From contig NZ_CP135971.1 in the NCBI RefSeq assembly GCF_032463525.1, positions 4,526,001 to 4,590,000 on the forward strand: DNA of 64,000 nucleotides. The letters are read 5' to 3'. Of the stretch, positions 18,879 to 30,430 are shown piece by piece. The notes under the pieces are model-generated. The model saw nothing but the letters and a program-made list of their open reading frames with translations, ran no database searches and was not told the DNA's origin. A program made the position numbers and the translations under genes. Position 1 is the stretch's first letter; every line of letters starts with the position of its first letter. The DNA is from Pseudomonas sp. DTU_2021_1001937_2_SI_NGA_ILE_001 (GTDB lineage Bacteria > Pseudomonadota > Gammaproteobacteria > Pseudomonadales > Pseudomonadaceae).

Positions 18879-18906
18879 CGGCCTGCCCTTACAAGGGGCG
18901 GGCCGC
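18879..18906 (+). terminator. GC-rich hairpin between dacA and ybeD
   Basis: GCGGCC and GGCCGC arms enclose a second short stem (GCCCTT/AAGGGGC) around a small loop, 30 nt after the dacA stop. There is no T-run, so it could be a weak terminator, an mRNA-stabilising 3' structure or an attenuator. Confidence 0.4.
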
Positions 18907-18942
18907 GTGTCCGTCGTCAGGGCTTGTGAGACCTTTACTGCC

Positions 18943-19218
18943 ATGACCGATACCGACGTCCAGTCGCCCAAAATCGAATTCCCCTGCAACGACTACCCGA
19001 TCAAAGTGATCGGCGACACCGGTGTAGGCTTCACCGATACCGTGATCGAGATCCTCAGCAAGTACGCCAAGGTGGACCTGAACACCCTGGCCGAGCGGCA
19101 GAGCAGCAACGGCAAGTACACCACCGTGCAACTGCATATCGTTGCCACCGGTGAAGAACAACTGCGTGACATCAACAGCGCCCTGCGCGCCACAGGCATC
19201 GTGCACATGGTGCTGTGA
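18943..19218 (+). CDS. ybeD: YbeD/DUF493 family protein
   Basis: A 91-residue ACT-like small protein. It contains [18 protein letters not shown] and a C-terminal [10 protein letters not shown] that are typical of YbeD. The role is unproven; its constant place between dacA and lipB suggests a link to lipoate metabolism or regulation. Its TGA overlaps the lipB ATG (shared A at 19218), which points to coupled translation. A longer in-frame extension back into dacA is not used. Confidence 0.9.
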   Translation: MTDTDVQSPKIEFPCNDYPIKVIGDTGVGFTDTVIEILSKYAKVDLNTLAERQSSNGKYTTVQLHIVATGEEQLRDINSALRATGIVHMVL

Positions 19219-19865
19219 TGGGCGATGTCCTGGGCATCCGCGAGCTGGGGCTGGTCGACTACACCCAGGCCTGGCACGCGATGCAGCGTTTCACCGACAC
19301 CCGTGGGCGCGAAGCGGCCGATGAAGTCTGGCTGGTGCAGCACCCGCCGGTCTTCACCCAGGGGCAGTCCGGCAAGGCCGAGCATCTGCTGCTGCCGGGC
19401 GACATTCCGGTGGTGCAGGTCGATCGGGGTGGCCAGGTGACCTATCATGGTCCCGGCCAACTGGTCGCGTACCTGCTGCTGGATGTACGCCGCAAGGGCT
19501 GTGGTGTGCGTGAACTGGTGACGCGGATCGAGAACAGCCTGATCGATCTGCTGGCCAGCTACGGTGTGAAGGCCGTAGCCAAGCCCGATGCCCCGGGTGT
19601 GTATGTCGACGGGGCCAAGATCGCCTCGCTGGGCCTGCGCATTCGCAACGGCTGCTCCTTCCATGGCCTGGCGCTGAACGTCGACATGGACCTGGAGCCC
19701 TTCAGGCGTATCAACCCCTGCGGCTACGCAGGGCTGAAAATGACCCAGCTGAGCGAACATGCCGGGTCCATCGAATTTGCCGAGGTAAGTGCCCGGCTGC
19801 GTGCGCAGCTCGTCAGACACCTCGACTATGCTGAGCAGGCGACCCTTACGGGCGGAATAGACTGA
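19218..19865 (+). CDS. lipB: Octanoyl-[ACP]:protein N-octanoyltransferase
   Basis: A 215-residue enzyme that moves octanoate from acyl carrier protein to lipoyl domains. [20 protein letters not shown] is the family signature (seen at residues ~70-89); the catalytic pair is Lys134 ([11 protein letters not shown]) and Cys168 ([13 protein letters not shown]). It overlaps ybeD by one base and precedes lipA by one base. Confidence 0.96.
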   Translation: MGDVLGIRELGLVDYTQAWHAMQRFTDTRGREAADEVWLVQHPPVFTQGQSGKAEHLLLPGDIPVVQVDRGGQVTYHGPGQLVAYLLLDVRRKGCGVRELVTRIENSLIDLLASYGVKAVAKPDAPGVYVDGAKIASLGLRIRNGCSFHGLALNVDMDLEPFRRINPCGYAGLKMTQLSEHAGSIEFAEVSARLRAQLVRHLDYAEQATLTGGID

Positions 19866-19866
19866 T

Positions 19867-20874
19867 ATGACTGATACCGTGCAAACCCTGATCCCCACGC
19901 TCGACGTGTCCGAGCGAGCGCCCCGTCCCAAAGTCGAAGCCGGCGTAAAGCTGCGTGGCGCGGAGAAAGTCGCACGCATTCCGGTCAAGATCATTCCGAC
20001 CGTCGAGCTGCCGAAAAAACCCGACTGGATCCGCGTGCGCATCCCGGTTTCCCCGGAGGTCGATCGTATCAAGCAACTGCTGCGCAAGCACAAGCTGCAC
20101 AGCGTCTGCGAAGAGGCGTCCTGCCCGAACCTGGGCGAGTGCTTCTCCGGCGGCACCGCGACCTTCATGATCATGGGCGACATCTGCACCCGTCGCTGCC
20201 CGTTCTGCGACGTCGGTCATGGCCGGCCCAAGCCACTGGACGTCGACGAGCCAAAGAACCTGGCCGTTGCCATCGCCGACCTGGGCCTGAAGTACGTGGT
20301 CATCACCTCGGTGGACCGCGACGACCTGCGTGACGGTGGCGCCCAGCACTTCGCCGACTGCATCCGCGAGATCCGCGCGCTGTCGCCCAACGTGCAACTG
20401 GAAACCCTGGTGCCCGACTACCGTGGCCGCATGGACATCGCCCTGGAGATCACCGCCGCCGAGCCGCCGGATGTCTTCAACCACAACCTGGAGACCGTCC
20501 CGCGCCTGTACAAGGCTGCGCGTCCGGGCTCCGACTACCAGTGGTCGCTGACCCTGCTGCAGCGCTTCAAGCAGATGGTCCCGCACGTGCCGACCAAGTC
20601 CGGCCTGATGCTGGGGCTGGGCGAGACCGACGACGAGGTCATCGAGGTCATGCAGCGCATGCGCGAGCACGACATCGACATGCTGACCCTCGGTCAGTAC
20701 CTGCAGCCGTCGCGCAACCACCTGCCGGTGCAGCGCTTCGTGCACCCCGACACCTTCGCCTGGTTCGCCGAGGAAGGCTACCGCATGGGCTTCAAGAACG
20801 TGGCGTCCGGCCCGCTGGTACGCTCTTCGTACCACGCCGATGAACAGGCCAAGATCGCCAAGAACATGCTCTGA
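19867..20874 (+). CDS. lipA: Lipoyl synthase
   Basis: A 335-residue radical SAM enzyme that inserts two sulfurs into protein-bound octanoyl groups. The auxiliary cluster Cys81, Cys86 and Cys92 ([12 protein letters not shown]) and the radical SAM CxxxCxxC, Cys107, Cys111 and Cys114 ([15 protein letters not shown]), are all present. It is the last gene of the long plus-strand run and is followed by a strong terminator. Confidence 0.97.
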   Translation: MTDTVQTLIPTLDVSERAPRPKVEAGVKLRGAEKVARIPVKIIPTVELPKKPDWIRVRIPVSPEVDRIKQLLRKHKLHSVCEEASCPNLGECFSGGTATFMIMGDICTRRCPFCDVGHGRPKPLDVDEPKNLAVAIADLGLKYVVITSVDRDDLRDGGAQHFADCIREIRALSPNVQLETLVPDYRGRMDIALEITAAEPPDVFNHNLETVPRLYKAARPGSDYQWSLTLLQRFKQMVPHVPTKSGLMLGLGETDDEVIEVMQRMREHDIDMLTLGQYLQPSRNHLPVQRFVHPDTFAWFAEEGYRMGFKNVASGPLVRSSYHADEQAKIAKNML

Positions 20875-20892
20875 TCGAAACAGCGCAAACAG

Positions 20893-20924
20893 AAAAGGCC
20901 GGATAGCGATATCCGGCCTTTTTC
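20893..20924 (+). terminator. Intrinsic terminator after lipA
   Basis: AAAAGGCCGGAT and its inverse ATCCGGCCTTTTT form a GC-rich stem with a short loop and a T-run, about 20 nt past the lipA stop. Confidence 0.92.
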
Positions 20925-20970
20925 ATGTGCGCATGAAAAGCGTTGGGGGTCACCTATTCATTTCGCTCTT

Positions 20971-21057
20971 GTGGGAGCGAGCCTGCTCGCGAAGAGGTCG
21001 ATGAAGGCGGCACATCTGCTGTGAGCGTGACGGCCACTTCGCGAGCGACGGGCTGGC
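20971..21057. repeat. REP element pair, right unit degenerate
   Basis: The left unit, GTGGGAGCGAGCCTGCTCGCGAAGAGG (20971-20997 in two pieces: GTGGGAGCGAGCC, TGCTCGCGAAGAGG), is the second REP type of this window. The right arm, CTTCGCGAGCGACGGGCTGGC (about 21037-21057), is diverged. It fills the gap between convergent lipA and the transglycosylase gene. A better-kept copy lies at 46619-46710. Confidence 0.7.
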
Positions 21058-21094
21058 GGTCTGCCAGCCGTCTTCAACAGCGCTGCAGAGCCCC

Positions 21095-22420
21095 TCAGGG
21101 CTGGCGCAGGCTGTTGAGCAGTTCATGGGTAGGGTAACCGTCGGCGGGCCAGCCAAGGGCCTGCTGGGCGCTGCGGATGGCCTTGCGGGTATTGGCGCCG
21201 ATGATCCCGTCCGGGGCGCCGGCGTCGTACTGGCGTGCACTGAGCAGGGTCTGCAGCTCGATGCGTTCGGAACGGCTCAATGGCAGGTCGGTACGCGGCC
21301 AGCTGCCCACGATGTACCCGGCCCCCTTGAAACGGTCGGCCAGCAGGTTGATGGCCAGGGCGTAGGAGGTCGAGTTGTTGTACTTGAGCACGGCGCGGAA
21401 GTTGTCCAGCACCAGGAAGGCCGGACCCCGGTAGCCTGCCGGCAGTATCAGCGAGGCCTGTTGCTGGCTGGCCGCCACTGGCAATGGGGTGCCGTCAGGG
21501 AGTTTCAGGCCCAGCGCCTGCCACTGCACCAGGCTTTTGCGGATGCTCGGGTCGGCCAATGCATAGTCGAAGTTGCTGCCCAGCACCACTTCGTAGCCCC
21601 ACGGCTGGCCACGCTGCCAGCCAGAGCTTTGCAGGTAGTGGGCAGCCGAAGCCAGAGCGTCGGTGGGGCTGGTCCAGATGTCACGGCGCCCGTCGCCGTC
21701 GAAGTCCACGGCATGGGTGTTGTAGGTGGTCGGCATGAACTGGGTCTGGCCCATGGCGCCCGCCCAGGAGCCGAGCATGCGCTCGGGCGTGATGTCGCCC
21801 TGCTGGAGGATCTGCAGGGCGGCCAGCAGCTGATTCTGTGCGAAGGTCGGACGACGGCCTTCATAGGCCAGGGTGGCCAGGGAGCGGATCACCGATTGCG
21901 AACCCTGGAACTGGCCAAAATTGCTTTCCATGCCCCACACCGCCACCAGCGCCTGGCGGTCGACACCGTACTGTTGTTCGATGCGCTGCAGCTCGGCGGC
22001 GTATTGGGTCAGCAGGCTCTGGCCCTTGCGTACCCGGGCATTGGAGATCGCACCTTCGAGGTATTCCCATACCGGGCGGCTGAACTCGGGTTGACTGCGG
22101 TCGGCCTTGACCACGCTCATGTCCGGGGTGACACCTGCGAACGCCTTGTCGAAGACATCGGCACGGATACCGGCCTGCAGGGCCTGGTTGCGAAAGCCCG
22201 CCTGCCACTCGTCAAAACTCATGGTGGGCTGGATGGCCAGGTTCTGGTCGATCTGCAGGGGCTGGGCGGGCGTCAGCACCGCGGGGGCATTGGCCTTGCT
22301 GGTCTGCAGGGGAGTGGCGTCGGCGGCAGTCGGTTTTTCGGCGCAGGCGACCAGGGCGACGAGGCTTGAAGCGGTGATCAGCTGGCGCAGTGGCCAGTGC
22401 CGGGTAAAACAGGAATGCAT
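21095..22420 (-). CDS. Lytic murein transglycosylase lipoprotein, MltB type, with peptidoglycan-binding domain
   Basis: A 441-residue protein. The signal ends at Cys26 (ALVAC), so it is probably a lipoprotein. The SLT_2 domain has catalytic Glu165 (VAVWGMESNFGQFQG) and LGSWAGAMGQTQFMPTTY. The C-terminal ~60 residues are a PG_binding_1 domain (DAGAPDGIIGANTRKAIRSAQ). It is a second MltB-like enzyme in the window beside mltB at 15458. The start MHSCFTRHW gives a proper signal peptide; an upstream in-frame ATG adds 15 residues that spoil it. Confidence 0.9.
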   Translation of the reverse strand: MHSCFTRHWPLRQLITASSLVALVACAEKPTAADATPLQTSKANAPAVLTPAQPLQIDQNLAIQPTMSFDEWQAGFRNQALQAGIRADVFDKAFAGVTPDMSVVKADRSQPEFSRPVWEYLEGAISNARVRKGQSLLTQYAAELQRIEQQYGVDRQALVAVWGMESNFGQFQGSQSVIRSLATLAYEGRRPTFAQNQLLAALQILQQGDITPERMLGSWAGAMGQTQFMPTTYNTHAVDFDGDGRRDIWTSPTDALASAAHYLQSSGWQRGQPWGYEVVLGSNFDYALADPSIRKSLVQWQALGLKLPDGTPLPVAASQQQASLILPAGYRGPAFLVLDNFRAVLKYNNSTSYALAINLLADRFKGAGYIVGSWPRTDLPLSRSERIELQTLLSARQYDAGAPDGIIGANTRKAIRSAQQALGWPADGYPTHELLNSLRQP

Positions 22421-22502
22421 GCTGGGGTCCAGAAAGGAATACCGTTTAGATGCAGACCTTAACATGCCAGCGTTGTTGCAGGGGTGCCCAAGGTAACTGC
22501 AT

Positions 22503-22661
22503 TTATCGATGGGCCAGAAAGCAAGAAGCCTCCCAGTTTTTCGACTGGAAGGCTTCGCGGCGGTAGCTGCCCTTGCCCTTGGCCGGGCGTTCCTGGCGGC
22601 TGCGGAACAATGGCTGGGCGATGATGGATTTGGCCTTGTTGGGCCGCTTCTGTTTGCTCAT
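22503..22661 (-). CDS. arfA: Alternative ribosome-rescue factor ArfA
   Basis: A 52-residue basic protein, MSKQKRPNKAKS..., with the ArfA core AKGKGSYRREAFQSKNWEAS close to E. coli's KGKGSYMR...NWEAS. ArfA recruits RF2 to ribosomes stalled on truncated mRNA when tmRNA fails. A terminator-like hairpin lies inside the last third of the reading frame, so the mRNA probably ends before the stop codon, as described in E. coli, making ArfA itself a substrate of tmRNA tagging. It is separated from holA by 125 bp with one REP unit. A longer frame start at 22721 has no support. Confidence 0.88.
   Translation of the reverse strand: MSKQKRPNKAKSIIAQPLFRSRQERPAKGKGSYRREAFQSKNWEASCFLAHR
22521..22556 (-). 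terminator. Terminator/RNase III-type hairpin inside the arfA coding region
   Basis: On the minus strand GAAGCCTTCCAGT pairs with ACTGGGAGGCTTC (13 bp with one G-U pair) around a six-base CGAAAA loop, then TTGCTTT. The right arm codes for the NWEAS region end, upstream of the last seven codons. Ending or cutting the message here would remove the stop codon. Confidence 0.8.
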
Positions 22662-22750
22662 GGCGGTATCCCTTGGATGAATGGCGAGCGCATGATCGGA
22701 CATGTTCCGACACGTGTCCAATAGGTCTCTACTATGGCCGGTGTCGTTAC

Positions 22751-22777
22751 GGTGGGACCGGCTTCAGCCGGGAACGG
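22751..22777. repeat. Single REP-like unit
   Basis: GGTGGGACCGGCTTCAGCCGG followed by GAACGG matches the first REP type of the window in layout (GGCTTCAGCC core). No inverted partner is seen nearby. It lies between the end of holA and the arfA start. Confidence 0.6.
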
Positions 22778-22786
22778 GTGCTGCAC

Positions 22787-23824
22787 TCATTCGGCCGGCA
22801 ACCCCAGGCGCTGGCCGGACATCAGCACGGCCAACCGTGCCAGGCTGCTCCAGGCCGAGCCGGGCGCCTGGCCTTTGATCTGTTCGTCGATGCGTTGCGC
22901 TTCCAGCAGCAGCTGGCTCCAGCGCTTGGCGGAAAGCCGCTGCAGGGCCTTGCTCATCAGCGGCTTGCGTTTGTCCCACACCGGTGGCCGGGCCGAGCTG
23001 AACACCTTGTCCAGCGGCATGCCCTGGCTGTATTGCAAGGCCATGGTCGCCAGCGAGCGCAGCTCGCGGGTCAGCGCCCAGAGAATCACCGGCGTCTCCA
23101 CTCCCTCGCCGCGCAGCCCTTCGAGCATGCGCAACGCGTGCGCGGCGTCGCCATTGAGAACCGCATCGGTCAGGCCGAAGACGTCAAAGCGCGCGCTGTC
23201 GGCCACCGCCGCCTGTACCGTTTCCACGGTGATCTGACCTTCTTCGGCCATCAGCTTGAGCTTCTCGATCTCCTGGGCCGCGGCCAGCAGGTTGCCCTCG
23301 ACACGTGCGGCGATCAGTTCGACGGCGTCCTGGGTAGCGGCCAGGCCTGCCTGCGAAAGGCGCTGGCGAATCCACTGCGGCAGCTGGCCGGCGTCCACCG
23401 GCCAGATCTGGATGAACTGGCACTGCGCGCCTTCGATCAGCGCCTTGCCCCACTTGGTCTTCTGCGCGCTGCCATCGAGCTTGGGCAGGCTGACCAGCAG
23501 CAGGGTATCTTCGGCCGGCCGCGAACAGTACTCGATCAGCGCCGCGGCACCCTTGTCGCCAGGCTTGCCCGACGGCAGGCGCAGCTCCAGCAGGCGGCGT
23601 TCGGCGAACAGCGACAGGCTGGCACCCGCTTGCAGCAGCGTGCCCCAGTCGAAGTTGTTGTCGGCACTGAATACCTGGCGTTCGTCGAAGCCCTGCTGAC
23701 GCGCGGCGGCGCGAATGGCGTCGGCGGCTTCCTGGCAGAGCAGCGGATCGTCACCACTGACCACGTAGACGGGTGCCAGCGGACCTTGCAGGTGTTTGGC
23801 GAGTTGCGCGGGAGCGAGTTTCAT
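22787..23824 (-). CDS. holA: DNA polymerase III delta subunit
   Basis: A 345-residue clamp-loader subunit that opens the beta sliding clamp. It contains the typical N-terminus LAPAQLAKHLQGPLAPVYVVSGDDPLL (in pieces), the FSADNNFDWGTLL segment and the domain III stretch YSQGMPLDKVFSSARPPVWDKRK. Its length is normal. It follows lptE after 42 nt in the leuS-lptE-holA order usual in gammaproteobacteria. Confidence 0.95.
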   Translation of the reverse strand: MKLAPAQLAKHLQGPLAPVYVVSGDDPLLCQEAADAIRAAARQQGFDERQVFSADNNFDWGTLLQAGASLSLFAERRLLELRLPSGKPGDKGAAALIEYCSRPAEDTLLLVSLPKLDGSAQKTKWGKALIEGAQCQFIQIWPVDAGQLPQWIRQRLSQAGLAATQDAVELIAARVEGNLLAAAQEIEKLKLMAEEGQITVETVQAAVADSARFDVFGLTDAVLNGDAAHALRMLEGLRGEGVETPVILWALTRELRSLATMALQYSQGMPLDKVFSSARPPVWDKRKPLMSKALQRLSAKRWSQLLLEAQRIDEQIKGQAPGSAWSSLARLAVLMSGQRLGLPAE

Positions 23825-23866
23825 CGGCGGGCAGGAGCGGGGCCAGCGAGCTGGCCCCTTGCTGGC

Positions 23867-24472
23867 TTAGCGGCCAGGAATTTCGATGGGCGACTGTTGC
23901 GGGGTCTCGTCACGCAGGCGCTGGGCCTCCTGGCGAGCCTGCTCTTCGGCACGGGCCACGTCATCGGCACGGGCCTGCAGTTTCTCCAGGTACTCAGGCG
24001 TCATCTGTTGCAGGCGGGCCAGCAGGCGCTGGATCAGGTCGTGGCGCATTTCCTGACGAACCTGGGCGGCTTCCTGGTCGGAACCGGTCAGGTTGTTGCC
24101 GTCGTGGACGTACACGCGGTCGACGCTGATCTTCTCGCCCAGCAGGAAACGGTCCTGCATGCCGTGGATCTCGAAGTTCAGGGTCGAGGTCAGTTGGTAC
24201 TCGGCGGAGCGACCCGAGCCGGAGTAGCTCGCGGTGCGCTGGGTTTCAGCCTCGTTGACCAGAATCAGCTTGTACTGCGCGCCAGGGTAGATCTTCACGC
24301 CACCCGCGGTCAGCAGACGGTTGAGCTGGGTCACGGTCTCGCCGTAGGCGTTGCGTGCGCTCAGGTCCAGTTCCTTGAGCGGCAACTCGTTGCTGCCGGT
24401 GCCGCGCAGCTGGAAGCCACAGGCACTCAGGAGCACGGCCAGGCCGACTACCAGCAGATTGCGTTTGATCAT
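23867..24472 (-). CDS. lptE: LPS-assembly lipoprotein LptE
   Basis: A 201-residue outer-membrane lipoprotein that plugs LptD in the LPS translocon. Lipobox LLSACGFQLRGTG with an early Cys is diagnostic; the C-terminus is a charged, Gln/Glu-rich coiled segment (RADDVARAEEQARQEA) found in Pseudomonas homologues. I chose ATG 24472 because it begins the signal peptide MIKRNLLVVGLAVLL; an upstream in-frame start would add 22 residues and cross a hairpin. Confidence 0.93.
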   Translation of the reverse strand: MIKRNLLVVGLAVLLSACGFQLRGTGSNELPLKELDLSARNAYGETVTQLNRLLTAGGVKIYPGAQYKLILVNEAETQRTASYSGSGRSAEYQLTSTLNFEIHGMQDRFLLGEKISVDRVYVHDGNNLTGSDQEAAQVRQEMRHDLIQRLLARLQQMTPEYLEKLQARADDVARAEEQARQEAQRLRDETPQQSPIEIPGR

Positions 24473-24526
24473 CTCGATACTCCCCTTGAATCCTTGAGGG
24501 CCGCGACGCGTACCCCGGAAATTGGT

Positions 24527-24551
24527 GGGCGCCCGCATGTGGCGGGCGCCC
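24527..24551 (-). other. Perfect GC-rich hairpin between leuS and lptE
   Basis: GGGCGCCCGC and GCGGGCGCCC (10 bp, loop ATGTG) sit 7 nt past the leuS stop. There is no T-run on the minus strand, so partial termination or RNA processing is more likely than full termination. It would lower lptE-holA expression relative to leuS, an inference. Confidence 0.5.
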
Positions 24552-24558
24552 TGGTCTA

Positions 24559-27476
<2,918 letters not shown>

Positions 27477-27845
27477 ATGACAGAGTTGCAGCACACAGTA
27501 GTCACTCCTGAGCTGTATGAACGTTTGATCAATCGCCTCGGGCTTGCGCTGGAAACGGCAAGCACCGCAGGCCGGCTGCGCGACGAGATGCCCGAGGAGC
27601 TGGAGCTCGACGGGCTCAGCAACGCGGAGTTCGAATTGATCGAGGCCTACCTTGAGAAAGGCGCGAGGGCCGCAAACGGGGCTGTTGAGGGTATGTCACA
27701 GGGCAGTTGCATGGCTTCGCCGGAGCGTTCCGTGCCAGTCGAGGTGTCGCAGGATTTGGCCAGGGTCATCTGGCTCAAAGACAAGAGGCGAGCAAACACC
27801 GTGGCCAGACCGGGCCGTTACTCACAGAACACTTTCAAGTTCTGA
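27477..27845 (+). CDS. Hypothetical protein, 122 residues
   Basis: I do not recognise the family. A good ribosome-binding site (GAGGTGAG) precedes the ATG. Residues 1-65 are acidic and probably helical (VTPELYERLINRLGLALE, MPEELELDGLSNAEF); the C-terminal part is basic (IWLKDKRRANTVARPGRY). There is no signal peptide or membrane segment. The gene stands between divergent leuS and the co-oriented YdcF gene 84 nt on. The composition of the first half looks coding; the last third is less certain. Confidence 0.6.
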   Translation: MTELQHTVVTPELYERLINRLGLALETASTAGRLRDEMPEELELDGLSNAEFELIEAYLEKGARAANGAVEGMSQGSCMASPERSVPVEVSQDLARVIWLKDKRRANTVARPGRYSQNTFKF

Positions 27846-27929
27846 TCATCGCGGGCTGCGGGCCCGTTCAGCAGGCATTGTTGCCTGGCACCATTCAATT
27901 TAGGCTTCGGGCATCGATGGAGATGCCCA

Positions 27930-28694
27930 ATGCCCTTGCGTTACCTGTTCAAGACCCTGCTGCTGCCGCCTGGCATTCTGTTCCTTCTTTTGCTGCTGGC
28001 CTGGTGGCTGCGACGCTCGCGGCCGCGCCTGGCGCTGGCGTGCTTCGCCTGCGGGCTGGGTGGTCTGTGGCTGATGAGCCTGCCGGTGGTGGTGGAGCAT
28101 GCCGCGCGCCAGCTGGAACGCGTGCCGCCGTTGCCTCAGGCGCAGTGGGCCAGCCTGGCGCAGCGCGCCGATGCCATCGTGGTGCTGGGCAACGGTCGCG
28201 AGCGTCAGGCGCCGGCCTGGGGCGAGGATGTACCGACGCCGATGGGGCTGCAGCGTCTGCAGATGGCCGCGCACCTGGCCAGGGTCAGCGGCCTGCCGCT
28301 GCTGACCAGCGGCGGCTTGCATTACGGTGAACCGCCCAGTGAGTCGCGGATGATGGCCGACACCCTGCAGAGAGACTTCGGTGTTCAAGTGCGCTGGCTG
28401 GAAGAGCAGAGCCGTACCACCTGGGAGAATGCCCGGTTCAGCGCGCAGCAACTGCTGCCGCAGGGGGTCAGGCGCGTGGTAGTGGTGACCCAGGCCTGGC
28501 ACATGCCCAGGGCTGTGTGGAGCTTCGAGCAGGCGGGCTTCGAGGTGATTGGCGCGCCGGTGGGCTTCCTGGGTGTGGACAACGCCACGCCCTTCGGTGG
28601 CTGGTTGCCGGAAGCCCGTGCCTTTGCCCACAGCGCGGTGTTGCTCAATGAGGCGGCGGGCTTGCTGGTCTATCCGTGGGCCTATGCCGACTAG
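27930..28694 (+). CDS. YdcF/ElyC-family (DUF218) membrane-anchored protein
   Basis: A 254-residue protein with two N-terminal helices (residues ~8-55) and a DUF218 domain: ADAIVVLGNGRE, GLPLLTSGG, ESRTTWENARF and VVVVTQAWHMPRAVWSFE. E. coli ElyC of this family affects undecaprenyl-phosphate use and envelope integrity at low temperature; a similar envelope role is an inference. An upstream GGAG overlaps a false ATG; the chosen start gives the hydrophobic N-terminus. Confidence 0.85.
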   Translation: MPLRYLFKTLLLPPGILFLLLLLAWWLRRSRPRLALACFACGLGGLWLMSLPVVVEHAARQLERVPPLPQAQWASLAQRADAIVVLGNGRERQAPAWGEDVPTPMGLQRLQMAAHLARVSGLPLLTSGGLHYGEPPSESRMMADTLQRDFGVQVRWLEEQSRTTWENARFSAQQLLPQGVRRVVVVTQAWHMPRAVWSFEQAGFEVIGAPVGFLGVDNATPFGGWLPEARAFAHSAVLLNEAAGLLVYPWAYAD

Positions 28695-28705
28695 CCTGTT
28701 CGACC

Positions 28706-28792
28706 GGTAGGGGCGGCTTCAGCCGCGAAGCGACCGGCTGTTCACCGATGCCGCGACTTCCTGGCCCTTTCGCGGCCAAAGCCGCTCCTACC
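28706..28792. repeat. Pair of inverted REP elements
   Basis: Left unit 28706-28732 (GGTAGGGGCGGCTTCAGCC and GCGAAGCG) and right unit 28766-28792 (CCTTTCGCGGCC and AAAGCCGCTCCTACC) face each other with a 33-nt middle. It closes the gap between convergent ydcF and lnt and could act as a bidirectional 3' structure. It closely resembles the pair at 784-875, including the middle. Confidence 0.88.
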
Positions 28793-28849
28793 GAGTCACA
28801 TGACGCCTAACCGAACTGCGTTGCGGCTAAAGCGCCGCATCCAAGGCGA

Positions 28850-30376
28850 TCAGTATTGGGCTTGCCTGGTGCGCCGTGCCGTCAGCAAGGCCCAGCCCAG
28901 CAGTGCGGCGCAGACGATGCCCAGTGGCCAGGAGCGCCAGCGCAGGTAGGGCGTCAGCTCATGCATTGGCACCACTTCGCCGTACATCACTGCGCGCTCG
29001 AACTGTGGCACCCGGGTGGTGATGCGGCCGAACGGGTCGATCAATGCGGTGACGCCATTGTTGGTGGCGCGGATCATCCAGCGGCCGGCTTCCAGGGCGC
29101 GCATCTGCGCCATCTGCAGGTGCTGCAACGGGCCGATGGAGGTGCCGAACCAGGTGTCATTGCTGATGGTCAGCAGCAGGTCGCTGCGGGCGGCCAGGCT
29201 GGCGGCGAATTCCGGGTAGACCACCTCGTAGCAGATGTATGGCGCGATCTGGTAACCCTTGGCCTGCAGCAGTGACTGGTCGTTGGGGCCACGGGCGAAG
29301 TCGGACATCGGCAGGTTGAAGAACTCGATCAGGCCGCGCAGCGCGTCCTGTAACGGCACGTACTCACCGAACGGCACCAGCTTCTGCTTGTAGTACAGGC
29401 CGTCGCCCTCGCCGGTCACGGTAATGCCGTTGTAGTAGCGGTACACACCGCGACCGCTGAGTTCACGCACCGGCACGCCGGTGATCAGCGCGGAGCGGCG
29501 TTCGCCGGCAAAGTTGCCCATCATGCTCAGGTAGCCTTCGGCGCTTTCCTTGAGCACCGGCACGGCAGTTTCCGGCCAGACGATCAGGTCGGCCGGCTGT
29601 GAGCGGAAGGTCATGTCGCGGTACAGCGCCAGTTGCGCATTGAGGTGCGTGGGGTCCCATTTCAGCATCTGTTCGACATTGCCCTGGATGGCCGCAACCT
29701 TCAGCGGCTTGCCGGAGGGCGAGGTCCAGGCGTGGTCCTTGAGCACCAGGGCAATCACCCAGGGGGCGACCAGCAGCACTGCTGCCATTCCCAGCCAGGC
29801 CGGCTGCTGGCGCAGGCGCGGCAGGTTGCACAGCAGCGCGGCGCTCAGGGCCAGGACGAAGGAAATCAGCCACACCCCGCCCAGCGGCGCCAGCCCGGCC
29901 AGTGGGCCGTCGAGCTGACTGTAGCCGGAATACAGCCACGGGAAACCGGTGAGGAACCAGCCGCGGAAGGTTTCTTGCAGCACCCACAGCGCGGCGAAGG
30001 CCACGGCATCGGCCAGCGGCCTGTGGCTGCGTCTCAGCCAGCGCACCCAGAGCCAGGCGGGCAGGGCGAAGAACAGCGCGATGGCGGCGATGAACGCCAG
30101 CATCAGCAGGCCGGCCAGTAGCGCCGAAGCGCCGCCGTAGGTGTGGATGCTGACGTAGATCCAGCTGGTGCCGGCACCGAACAGGCCGAAGCCGAAGCAC
30201 CAGCCGCGGCCCAGCGCCTGGCGTGGGCTCAGGTCGCGCAAGCCAAGATAGAACAGCGCAGCGGCGAGCAGCGCCAGGGGCCAGATATCGAATGGCGCCA
30301 GGGCCAAGGTGGTGAGGCCGCCGGCCGCCACGGCCAGCAAGTTACCGGGCCAGCCGGGGCGGGTGATCCAGCGCAT
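28850..30376 (-). CDS. lnt: Apolipoprotein N-acyltransferase
   Basis: A 508-residue inner-membrane enzyme that adds the third acyl chain to lipoproteins. Six or so N-terminal helices are followed by a nitrilase-like domain with the catalytic Glu (IVWPETAVPV), Lys (YYKQKLVPFGEYVP) and Cys (IAPYICYEVVYPE). It follows corC by 54 nt in the miaB-phoH-ybeY-corC-lnt order. The many lipoproteins in this window are its clients. Confidence 0.95.
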   Translation of the reverse strand: MRWITRPGWPGNLLAVAAGGLTTLALAPFDIWPLALLAAALFYLGLRDLSPRQALGRGWCFGFGLFGAGTSWIYVSIHTYGGASALLAGLLMLAFIAAIALFFALPAWLWVRWLRRSHRPLADAVAFAALWVLQETFRGWFLTGFPWLYSGYSQLDGPLAGLAPLGGVWLISFVLALSAALLCNLPRLRQQPAWLGMAAVLLVAPWVIALVLKDHAWTSPSGKPLKVAAIQGNVEQMLKWDPTHLNAQLALYRDMTFRSQPADLIVWPETAVPVLKESAEGYLSMMGNFAGERRSALITGVPVRELSGRGVYRYYNGITVTGEGDGLYYKQKLVPFGEYVPLQDALRGLIEFFNLPMSDFARGPNDQSLLQAKGYQIAPYICYEVVYPEFAASLAARSDLLLTISNDTWFGTSIGPLQHLQMAQMRALEAGRWMIRATNNGVTALIDPFGRITTRVPQFERAVMYGEVVPMHELTPYLRWRSWPLGIVCAALLGWALLTARRTRQAQY

Positions 30377-30430
30377 CGATTTTCCTTAGTACGGCTCGTT
30401 ACATTCAGGCTTGCGGTCGGTGGGCATCGC

